Origin: Pseudomonadota bacterium
GTDB taxonomy: Bacteria; Pseudomonadota; Gammaproteobacteria; Steroidobacterales; Woeseiaceae
Assembly: GCA_022360335.1 (NCBI GenBank)
Contig: JAKSCZ010000250.1
Span: forward strand, 1-5,307
Length of the DNA stretch: 5,307 nucleotides
Direction of reading: 5' to 3'
Shown: positions 1 through 5,307 of the stretch, piece by piece
How the letters are laid out: every line of letters starts with the position of its first letter
How positions within the stretch are numbered: the stretch's first letter is position 1
The notes under the pieces: model-generated
What the model saw: only the letters and a program-made list of their open reading frames with translations
Database searches by the model: none
What the model was told of the DNA's origin: nothing
Made by a program: the position numbers and the translations under genes

Positions 1-1505
1 CCGCCGCCGCCGAATCCGGCCGCCTCGCCGACGGCGTAGAGCCCGGGAATCGGCTCGCCGGCGACGTCGAGGACGCGACTCGACAGGTCGGTCCGGATGC
101 CGCCGAGGCTCTTGCGCGTGATGATGCGCAACTTGATCGCGATGAACGGCGGATGCTCCGCCAGCGGTTCCGGCTTGCAGGTCCGGATACGATCCGTGCG
201 CCAGGCCCGCGCCTGCACGATCCGCCGCAGCTGATCGTCGTTCCACTGCGAGGGTCCGCGCCGCACGTTGTCGTCGAACCGCCGTACGCTGCGCTCGACG
301 TTCTCGAGACGCACGTCGTCGGTGCCGTCGAGCGCGTTCATCCGCGCTACGAGTTCCCCGAGCGTGTCCGCGACGATGAAATGGTCGCTCTCCTCCTGCA
401 TCTGCCGCACGAGACGGTGATTGCCGAACAGGGTTTCCCTGAAAAACGGCAACGGGCGGCTGTCCCGGATATGCGGGTTGTGCTCGGCACCCGAAATCGC
501 AAGCTCCTTCGCGGCGATGCGCCAGTTGAGCAACTGCCAGCTCCACGGCTTCTTCATCGCCGACAGGCGTCGACACATCTCGCTGGTGTCGAATCCCGTG
601 ATCAGGGGCGGCGGACCGATGCGCGAACCCGTATGGTCGAGCCAGAGCGCCGATTTACACGGGATCAGGCTCAGGCCGTGAGCGTCGAAACGCGGCTCCG
701 GGTGCGGTATGCCGGCCGCATAGTTCCACATGTTCCCGAGGTGCGTGACGGCGGCGCCATGGCGCGAAGCGACGTCGTGCAGGTGCCCGTCGCAATACGG
801 ATGCGAGCCGTTGAGCAGCTCGCCGGGCGCATCGCCCCGGCACCAGTGGTCGCGCACCTTCTGCAGATTGCCGTTGATGCCGCCGGTTGCGACGACCACC
901 CGGTCGCCGCGGAACTCGCGCGGCTCGCCCGTCGCCTCGATCTCGCCGACGCAGCCCGCGATCCGGCCCCGTTCTTCGATCAGGTCGTCGACCCGGCAGC
1001 CGAACACGTAGCGCAGCTTAGCGCGCCCGGGGTGTGCGCCGAGCAGCTCGACGAAACGCCGCACCAGCCCGAGACCGGTGCCCCACAGGATGTGGTAGCG
1101 CGGCACGCTGTTGCCGGGAACGAAATCGCCCCGCTCGACCCAGTTGACGGCCGGTAGGTAGCTCAGGCCCTTGTCCCGCAACCAGTCGAAAACCCGCTCG
1201 GCGCTCTGCTGCACGTAAGCCTCGGCCCAGCGGCGCGGCCAGGTATCGTGCTCGCCGAACTCGGCGAACGAAAGCCAGTCCGAGAGCGCGAGTTCGGGTG
1301 TGTCCGCGATACCCATGCGTTTCTGCAGCGGCGTGCCCACGAGCGCCATGCCGCCGAACGCCGTACGCGCCAGGCCGCCGACGTTGTCTTCGTCGTGCCT
1401 GTCGATCAGTGTGACCGAGCGGCCGTTCCCGAGGCACTCGTGCGCTGCAACGAGACCGGCGATACCCGCGCCGATGATGACGACGTCGCTGTCCTGCCCT
1501 GGCAT
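1..1505 (-). CDS. FAD-binding dehydrogenase, KstD/fumarate reductase flavoprotein superfamily (3' end beyond window)
   Basis: The 501 visible residues read without a stop from an ATG at 1505 to the left edge. The N-terminus is a Rossmann FAD-binding fold: DVVIIGAGIAGLVAAHE gives GxGxxG at G12, G14 and G17, with an acidic D35 ending the second strand. Further family blocks follow: NSVPRYHILWGTG (132-144), a VVVATGGINGN strand (203-213), LGGIRTDLSS (467-476) and the FAD-contacting GEAAGFGGGG at the right end of the readable protein (493 on). These blocks match the roughly 550-residue 'putative FAD-binding dehydrogenases' related to 3-ketosteroid delta1-dehydrogenase, so about 50 residues are missing. 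Proteins of this type oxidise or reduce C-C bonds using FAD; the substrate cannot be read here. There is no signal peptide, so it is cytoplasmic. A weak ribosome site (GGGAA, complement of 1512-1516) lies 6 nt before the start. Family assignment is firm; true ketosteroid activity is not established. Confidence 0.93.
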   Translation of the reverse strand, partial: MPGQDSDVVIIGAGIAGLVAAHECLGNGRSVTLIDRHDEDNVGGLARTAFGGMALVGTPLQKRMGIADTPELALSDWLSFAEFGEHDTWPRRWAEAYVQQSAERVFDWLRDKGLSYLPAVNWVERGDFVPGNSVPRYHILWGTGLGLVRRFVELLGAHPGRAKLRYVFGCRVDDLIEERGRIAGCVGEIEATGEPREFRGDRVVVATGGINGNLQKVRDHWCRGDAPGELLNGSHPYCDGHLHDVASRHGAAVTHLGNMWNYAAGIPHPEPRFDAHGLSLIPCKSALWLDHTGSRIGPPPLITGFDTSEMCRRLSAMKKPWSWQLLNWRIAAKELAISGAEHNPHIRDSRPLPFFRETLFGNHRLVRQMQEESDHFIVADTLGELVARMNALDGTDDVRLENVERSVRRFDDNVRRGPSQWNDDQLRRIVQARAWRTDRIRTCKPEPLAEHPPFIAIKLRIITRKSLGGIRTDLSSRVLDVAGEPIPGLYAVGEAAGFGGG

Positions 1506-1538
1506 ACGCGGTTCCCGAACTTGTTTTTAGTTGTACGC

Positions 1539-1567
1539 TTGTCCAAACTGGTTCGTTACCAGATAGT
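1539..1567 (+). promoter_or_regulatory. Candidate sigma70-like promoter for the cytochrome cluster
   Basis: TTGTCC (1539-1544) is separated by exactly 17 nt from GATAGT (1562-1567). Each hexamer matches 4 of 6 bases of the sigma70 consensus. The -10 candidate ends 23 nt before the ATG at 1591, leaving room for a short leader with AGGA at 1577-1580. This is the only intergenic space upstream of the three-gene cluster, so a promoter is expected here, but the match is only moderate and the organism's preferred promoter sequence is unknown. Confidence 0.3.
1548..1562. repeat. Inverted repeat, possible operator in the divergent intergenic region
   Basis: CTGGT (1548-1552) and ACCAG (1558-1562) are perfect 5-bp arms around a 5-nt centre (TCGTT). 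The repeat lies almost entirely in the spacer of the candidate promoter, where a bound repressor could block transcription, and midway between the two divergent genes. Short arms like this occur by chance, so operator function is inference. Confidence 0.25.
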
Positions 1568-1590
1568 GGCATTTTCAGGACGCACCTACA

Positions 1591-2295
1591 ATGCTCAGGA
1601 ACTTACCGGTTTATGCGGCGCTCGCCATACTCTCCGTCTCCTGCGGGGGGAACCCGGGCGATCGGGAGCAGACGGTCGGGAGCGACGCGGAAACGGCGGC
1701 CGCGGCCTCCGCAGACGAGCTCGTCGAAGGCGCCGCTGAGCGGGGCAAGGCACTGTACGCAACCTGCATCGCCTGCCACGGTGCGAACGGCGAAGGGAAT
1801 ATCGCTCTCGATTCGCCGGGGATTGCGGGCCAGTCCGAATCGTATCTCGTACGCCAGCTCTGGGACTTCAAGCTGGGCAATCGCGGCGCGAAAGAAGGCG
1901 ATATGCCCGGTGCGCAGATGCGGCCGATGGCGATGACGCTCGCCGACGGCGTCGCGATCGCGAACGTCTCCGCCTACATCGCGTCGTTGCCGCCGACGAC
2001 TCCGCCGGCGACGGTCGAGGGCGACGCAGCCAACGGCAAGAAGCAGTACGTCAGCAAGTGCGGCGCCTGCCACGGGGGTGACGCCTGGGGTAACGAGGCG
2101 CTGTTTACGCCGCGGCTGACGATGGTCGGCGACGAGTACTTGTTGCGGCAGGTCGGGAACTTCAGGAGCGGCCTGCGCGGCGCCTTCGCGGACGCCAGGT
2201 ACGGCCGGCAGATGGCCATGATGGCGAAGACCGTGTCCGACGAGGAACTCAAAGACATCGCCGCATTCCTGAATGAACTGGCGGCGACGCAGTAG
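1591..2295 (+). CDS. Diheme c-type cytochrome, c4/c553-like
   Basis: This 234-residue exported electron carrier has two class I cytochrome c domains. Heme sites are CIACH (59-63) and CGACH (157-161). Each domain ends with candidate axial methionines: M110/M113 in AQMRPMAM and M208/M211 in RQMAMMAK. The two halves look like an internal duplication: YLVRQLWDFKLGNRG (85-99) parallels YLLRQVGNFRSGLRG (183-197), and each is followed by the Met loop and a final helix. Length and layout fit cytochrome c4, which shuttles electrons in the periplasm between membrane complexes and terminal acceptors. The N-terminus is hydrophobic and ends at C18 (LSVSC), followed by a low-complexity Ala/Glu/Ser linker, suggesting a lipoprotein. 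The -3 residue is Ser rather than Leu, however, so the lipobox is imperfect and plain Sec export is possible. AGGA (1577-1580) precedes the ATG by 10 nt. It is first in a three-gene cluster and overlaps the peroxidase gene, its likely redox partner. Confidence 0.93.
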   Translation: MLRNLPVYAALAILSVSCGGNPGDREQTVGSDAETAAAASADELVEGAAERGKALYATCIACHGANGEGNIALDSPGIAGQSESYLVRQLWDFKLGNRGAKEGDMPGAQMRPMAMTLADGVAIANVSAYIASLPPTTPPATVEGDAANGKKQYVSKCGACHGGDAWGNEALFTPRLTMVGDEYLLRQVGNFRSGLRGAFADARYGRQMAMMAKTVSDEELKDIAAFLNELAATQ

Positions 2296-3481
2296 CCAGC
2301 TGCGCCTCGCCCTCCTCCTCGTCGTCGCGAGCGCGACGGCCCTGGCCGATGCGCGGATCGAACTGCGTGACTTTTGCCCGCCCGGTTTCGAACTGGTCGA
2401 CGGCAACGCGTGCGAATTGCGCAGCTTGTACCACAACTACGAATCGCTGCATTACGCCGGGGTCGGCGGACCGAAGACCGGCCTGCCCGCCGCACGCGAC
2501 GGGTTCTCGCCGCAGCAGATCGATCTCGGACGCTATCTCTTTTTCGATCCCCTGCTGTCGGGCGACGGCACGGTGTCCTGCGCGAGCTGCCACCATCCCG
2601 ACCTCGGCTTCGCCGACGGCCGCCCGCGCAGCGTCGGCATCGGCGGCGCCGAAGTCCGGCGGGCCGCGCCGAGCCTCTGGAATGTCGCATTCCTGCGGTC
2701 GTTCTTCTGGGACGGACGCGCGGATTCGCTCGAAGAGCAGATGCCGGGCCCGCTTTACGATGACAGGGAGATGGGCGGCGACCCGGCGCGGCTGCTGGCC
2801 GACATCGGCGGCAACGAGACGTACCGACGGCTGTTCCGTGAAGCGTTCCCCGGCGGCGAAGGACCGCTTTCCCTCGACATGATCTACACGGCGATCGCCG
2901 CATTCCAGACGACGCTGATCTCGCTGAACAGCCGCTACGACCACTACGCACACGGCTATCACGACGCGCTGACGGACGACGAGAAGGCCGGCATGAACGT
3001 CTTTCGCTCGTTCGTTGCGCGCTGCGCGGAGTGCCACACGCCGCCCCTGTTCACCAACCGGCAGATCGCCGTCATCGGCGTGCGCGATCCCGCGGGGGTC
3101 CCGTTCGACGAAGGTGCGCGGGCGGTCACCGGCAACGACGGATTGCGGGGCGGTTTCAAGGTGCCGTCCCTGCGCAACGCCGTGAAGACGGCGCCGTACA
3201 TGCACTCGGGCGCATTCGAGAGCCTGCGCGAGGCGGCCGAGTTCTACACGCTGGGACGCGGCCACGCGCTGCCGGAGGAAGAGAAGGAACGCATGTCCCT
3301 GCACTGGCACATCTGGGAGCCGCAGCTGAGCGACGACGAACTCGATCGCCTGGTCGATTTCCTCGCCACGCTGACGGACGAGAGCTTCAAGCCGCAGATA
3401 CCCGAATCCGTGCCGTCCGGGCTCGTCCCGATCGGCGCCCTGCCCGAAGCGCTCGCGCCTCGACCGGGCAACACCGACTAG
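2273..3481 (+). CDS. Diheme cytochrome c peroxidase / MauG-family protein
   Basis: This 402-residue periplasmic protein has a Sec signal (RRR followed by a Leu/Val/Ala core, cleavage probably near ALADA, 23-27). Heme sites are CASCH (103-107) and CAECH (251-255). Family blocks are GRYLFFDPLLSGDGTVSC (86-103), PSLWNVAFLRSFFWDGRADS (133-152) and KVPSLRNAVKTAPYMHSGAF (296-315). By spacing from the first heme His, W146, Q156 and E166 correspond to the conserved Trp, Gln and catalytic Glu of bacterial diheme peroxidases. The position of the switchable distal His is I123, which is MauG-like. The family reduces peroxide with electrons from small cytochromes or, in MauG, performs oxidative modification. 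A Cys pair (C35, C47) in the N-terminal extension could form a disulfide. The start is fixed: an in-frame TGA (2270-2272) directly precedes the ATG. There is no good Shine-Dalgarno and the gene overlaps the cytochrome gene by 23 nt, so translational coupling is likely. The physiological substrate is unknown. Confidence 0.94.
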   Translation: MNWRRRSSQLRLALLLVVASATALADARIELRDFCPPGFELVDGNACELRSLYHNYESLHYAGVGGPKTGLPAARDGFSPQQIDLGRYLFFDPLLSGDGTVSCASCHHPDLGFADGRPRSVGIGGAEVRRAAPSLWNVAFLRSFFWDGRADSLEEQMPGPLYDDREMGGDPARLLADIGGNETYRRLFREAFPGGEGPLSLDMIYTAIAAFQTTLISLNSRYDHYAHGYHDALTDDEKAGMNVFRSFVARCAECHTPPLFTNRQIAVIGVRDPAGVPFDEGARAVTGNDGLRGGFKVPSLRNAVKTAPYMHSGAFESLREAAEFYTLGRGHALPEEEKERMSLHWHIWEPQLSDDELDRLVDFLATLTDESFKPQIPESVPSGLVPIGALPEALAPRPGNTD

Positions 3482-3489
3482 AAAAACGC

Positions 3490-3495
3490 AAGGAA
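3490..3495 (+). promoter_or_regulatory. Ribosome binding site that sets the start of the beta-helix/cytochrome gene
   Basis: AAGGAA lies 6 nt before the ATG at 3502. The reading frame stays open upstream to 3031, inside the peroxidase gene, so the start has to be chosen. This site, together with the Lys-rich hydrophobic N-terminus that begins at 3502, decides it. Confidence 0.75.
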
Positions 3496-3501
3496 ACCGT
3501 C

Positions 3502-4995
3502 ATGGGGAAGAAACTGCTACCGATCGTCGCCGGCCTCGCATTGCTCTTCATCGGCGCCGTTGCCGGCATGAAGTATGCGGGCGACAACCGCGCCACGGTC
3601 GTCGGCGACGCGTCCCGCTACACGGCCGCGAGCGCGGGCGGAGAGCTCACGAAATCGGTCGGCGGATCGGGCGCGGGCGCCGTCCACGAGGTACGCGACG
3701 GCGACTCGATCCAGGCGGCCGTCGCCGCTGCGGGCGAAGGCGACGTCATCAGGGTCTACCCCGGCACCTACAGCGAGACCGTTTACATCGACAAGGACGA
3801 CCTCGTCATCAGCGGGGTCGTCGTCGGCGGCGCGTGGCCCGTATTGGAAGGCAACAGGGAACTCAACGACGCGATTCTCTACTCGGGCAACGACATCACG
3901 ATCGAGAATCTGCAGATCCGGCATTACAAGGGCAATGCGATCATGGGTCAGGCCGGCAACAACTTCCTGATCCGGAACAACGAAGTCATCGACACGGGGG
4001 TGTACGGCATATTCCCCGAGTTCGGCACGAACGGCCTGATCACGCACAACGTGCTGAGCGGCATCGAGGACGCCGCCATCTACGTCGGCATGTGCGACAA
4101 CATCCACGTGACCAACAACGAGGTCTTCGACAACGTCGCCGGCATCGAGATAGAGAACACGCGCCACTCGATCGTCGAAAACAACTACGTGCACGACAAC
4201 ACGGGCGGCATCCTCGTGTTCATCACGCCGGGCCTGCCGATCAAGACGACCTACGACACGATCGTGCGCAACAACTTCGTCGTCGACAACAACACGCCGA
4301 ACTTCGGCATCCCGGGCTCTACGGTCTCCGGCATCCCGGCCGGCACGGGCATCCTGAACATGGCCGGCGACCGGACGACGATCGAGGGCAACGTCATCAC
4401 GGGCAACAAGACGATCGGCATCCTGATCACCGATCACATGAACGCGCCGAACGTGACGCTCGATCCCGGGGCCGACCCGAATTCGGACGAGATCGCGATC
4501 CTCGACAATCTGATGTGGAACAACGGCTACGACACGATCCCCGAGATCAGGGCGCTCGCCGCGCTCGAACTCGTCGAAGGCGAGGTGCAGATCGTCAACG
4601 TCGGCACGAGCACGGACAGCTGTATCCTCGATCACGACAAATACGTCACGGTCGGTCTCAGGGATTTCGGCACCTGCGGCTTTGCGACGACGGCGGACGT
4701 CGCGACCTACCTGCTGGACGAACCGGCCGAGCGGCGGATCATCGCCGCCGAGGACATGGGTAAACGGGCCTACTACGGCGTCTGCGCGGGCTGCCACGCG
4801 TACAACGTCAAGATGATCGGCCCGCCGACCCGGGTCATCCAGGCGCTGTACCACGACGACCCGCAGGGCATCGTCGACTACATAACGAAACCCGTGAAGA
4901 AGCGCGACGACTACCCCGAGATGCCGCCGCAAAACTATCTGTCCGAGGATGTCCGCATGGCGGCCGCCGTGTTCATGCTCAGTATTACGAATTAG
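3502..4995 (+). CDS. Parallel beta-helix repeat protein with C-terminal cytochrome c domain
   Basis: This 497-residue protein starts with MGKK and a hydrophobic stretch (residues 5-22), a signal peptide or N-terminal membrane anchor; no clear cleavage motif is visible. A Gly/Ala/Ser-rich linker follows to about 62. Residues 63-90 (VRDGDSIQAAVAAAGEGDVI, then VYPGTY) are the typical opening of pectin-lyase-like right-handed beta-helices. About 120-345 carries asparagine-ladder turns such as FLIRNNEVIDTGVYGI, IHVTNNEVFDNVAGIEI and HSIVENNYVHDNTGGILV, as in NosD/PbH1 repeats. A spacer containing C374 and C392 leads to a class I heme domain: CAGCH (428-432), then MPP with M474 as likely axial ligand and a final helix ending at the C-terminus. 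The beta-helix part suggests binding or processing of a carbohydrate or surface polymer, but no catalytic residues can be assigned; the heme domain makes it redox active. It starts 20 nt after the peroxidase gene, so it is probably co-transcribed. I recall beta-helix families that are paired with cytochrome proteins; function there is also unknown. Confidence 0.92.
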   Translation: MGKKLLPIVAGLALLFIGAVAGMKYAGDNRATVVGDASRYTAASAGGELTKSVGGSGAGAVHEVRDGDSIQAAVAAAGEGDVIRVYPGTYSETVYIDKDDLVISGVVVGGAWPVLEGNRELNDAILYSGNDITIENLQIRHYKGNAIMGQAGNNFLIRNNEVIDTGVYGIFPEFGTNGLITHNVLSGIEDAAIYVGMCDNIHVTNNEVFDNVAGIEIENTRHSIVENNYVHDNTGGILVFITPGLPIKTTYDTIVRNNFVVDNNTPNFGIPGSTVSGIPAGTGILNMAGDRTTIEGNVITGNKTIGILITDHMNAPNVTLDPGADPNSDEIAILDNLMWNNGYDTIPEIRALAALELVEGEVQIVNVGTSTDSCILDHDKYVTVGLRDFGTCGFATTADVATYLLDEPAERRIIAAEDMGKRAYYGVCAGCHAYNVKMIGPPTRVIQALYHDDPQGIVDYITKPVKKRDDYPEMPPQNYLSEDVRMAAAVFMLSITN

Positions 4996-5015
4996 AAGCA
5001 ACGTACGAGTATTCA

Positions 5016-5042
5016 GCGGCTTGCGCAGACCTGGCAAGCCGC
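5016..5042 (+). terminator. Hairpin after the cluster, possible transcription end
   Basis: GCGGCTTGC (5016-5024) pairs perfectly with GCAAGCCGC (5034-5042), a 9-bp GC-rich stem with a 9-nt loop, starting 21 nt after the stop codon of the beta-helix gene. There is no T-tract after the stem, so it is not a standard intrinsic terminator. It could be a Rho-assisted end, an mRNA 3'-stabilising structure, or an attenuating structure before the next gene. Confidence 0.45.
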
Positions 5043-5060
5043 CGGTCAACATTCAAAATG

Positions 5061-5096
5061 CGGCGTTAATCGAAACGGAACGATTTCTTTACGCCG
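5061..5096 (+). other. Imperfect stem-loop in the leader of the downstream lipoprotein gene
   Basis: Outer arms CGGCGT (5061-5066) and ACGCCG (5091-5096) enclose inner arms AATCG (5068-5072) and CGATT (5081-5085) around an 8-nt purine-rich loop. One side has a 1-nt bulge and the other a 5-nt bulge. It lies between the first hairpin and the lipoprotein start. It may be a leader RNA structure or an operator, or chance pairing; nothing matches a riboswitch I recognise. No convincing sigma70 or sigma54 promoter was found in 4996-5171. Confidence 0.3.
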
Positions 5097-5159
5097 GCGT
5101 CATGCCGTTTACATGTGACGCCAATACTGTTGTCTCCAGTTCCCCGTCTGCAGAAATCC

Positions 5160-5164
5160 GGAGG
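5160..5164 (+). promoter_or_regulatory. Strong ribosome binding site for the right-edge lipoprotein
   Basis: GGAGG lies 7 nt before the ATG at 5172, the best Shine-Dalgarno in the window. It fixes the start of a gene that would otherwise rest on only 136 visible bases. Confidence 0.8.
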
Positions 5165-5171
5165 CAACCCG

Positions 5172-5307
5172 ATGAAACGCGCAGCACTGCTTAAAAGACC
5201 CGCGATTGCCGCACTGATGGCGATCGCTCTACCCGTGTTTCTCACCGCCTGCGAGGGCAGCGACGGCACGGATGGCCGGGACGGCGCTGCGGGCGCTGCC
5301 GGGCCGA
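5172..5307 (+). CDS. Lipoprotein with collagen-like N-terminus, possibly an OmcA/MtrC-type multiheme cytochrome (5' part only)
   Basis: Only 45 residues are visible. MKRAALLKRP is followed by a hydrophobic core and a good lipobox, LTAC with C27 as the lipidated cysteine, so export and lipid anchoring are well supported. The mature protein begins EGSDGTDGRDGAAGAAGP, a Gly-Asp/Ala triplet run. A short Gly/Asp-rich start right after the lipid cysteine is what I recall for the outer-membrane multiheme cytochromes MtrC and OmcA and their relatives, and the three cytochrome genes upstream make that reading attractive. No heme motif is reached before the window ends, and other surface lipoproteins with collagen-like starts exist, so the cytochrome identity is inference. 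A 176-bp gap with two stem-loops separates it from the upstream cluster, so it may have its own promoter. Confidence 0.8.
   Translation, partial: MKRAALLKRPAIAALMAIALPVFLTACEGSDGTDGRDGAAGAAGP

Noticed and set aside
153..1157. A 334-codon plus-strand open frame opposite the flavoprotein
   Set aside because: Its composition is Arg/Pro/Val-rich with no motifs, whereas the minus strand shows FAD-binding motifs throughout.
1..1505. Calling the flavoprotein a true 3-ketosteroid delta1-dehydrogenase (kstD)
   Set aside because: The superfamily fits, but I cannot place the catalytic tyrosines of characterised KstD enzymes, and no steroid-degradation genes are nearby.
3031..3501. N-terminal extension of the beta-helix frame back into the peroxidase gene
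   Set aside because: The extension reads as Arg-rich low-complexity sequence in another frame of the peroxidase. The ribosome site and hydrophobic N-terminus place the start at 3502.
3502..4995. NosD, the nitrous oxide reductase accessory protein
   Set aside because: The beta-helix repeats are similar, but no other nos genes are present and NosD lacks a C-terminal cytochrome c domain.
3517..5052. A 511-codon open frame on the minus strand opposite the beta-helix gene
   Set aside because: It is rich in Val, Asp and Arg with no recognisable domain, and mirrors the codon pattern of the well-supported plus-strand gene. It is a shadow caused by high GC.
5108..5128. TTTACA and AATACT as a promoter for the lipoprotein gene, and TGTGA as a CRP/FNR half site
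   Set aside because: The spacing between the hexamers is only 9 nt, and TGTGA has no matching second half at the required distance.

Overview
The window looks like a chromosomal piece of a GC-rich Gram-negative bacterium. Three genes encode exported c-type cytochromes and a fourth begins with a textbook lipoprotein signal, which implies a periplasm and System I/II cytochrome c maturation. The gene types (a c4-like diheme cytochrome, a MauG-type peroxidase, a KstD-like flavoprotein) and codon use fit a proteobacterium, most likely an environmental or marine gammaproteobacterium. That placement is inference from style, not from a marker gene. No tRNA, rRNA, insertion sequence, CRISPR array or phage gene is visible.

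Layout. (1) Minus strand, 1505 down to the left edge: a nearly complete FAD-binding dehydrogenase of the KstD/fumarate-reductase flavoprotein superfamily, with its C-terminus off the window. (2) 1506-1590: an 85-bp divergent intergenic region with a possible sigma70-like promoter and a 5-5-5 inverted repeat. (3) Plus strand, 1591-4995: a tight three-gene cluster. It holds a diheme c4-like cytochrome c (1591-2295), a diheme cytochrome c peroxidase/MauG-family protein (2273-3481, overlapping the previous gene by 23 nt) and a right-handed parallel beta-helix protein with a c-type heme domain fused at its C-terminus (3502-4995). (4) 4996-5171: a 176-bp intergenic region with two stem-loops. (5) 5172 to the right edge: the first 45 residues of a lipoprotein with a collagen-like Gly-x-x start, resembling the N-termini of OmcA/MtrC-type outer-membrane multiheme cytochromes.

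How the genes may work together. The three-gene cluster reads as one transcription unit for an extracytoplasmic electron-transfer system. The c4-like protein would be a soluble or lipid-anchored electron shuttle. The MauG-type protein would be a peroxide-reducing or substrate-oxidising diheme enzyme. The beta-helix protein would be a scaffold or polysaccharide-type fold carrying its own redox centre. If the right-edge lipoprotein is a multiheme cytochrome, the locus would extend to electron transfer at the outer surface. The flavoprotein is divergently transcribed and has no exported signal; any link to the cytochromes would be through a shared control region only. The most unusual item is the beta-helix/cytochrome c fusion and its coupling to the peroxidase.
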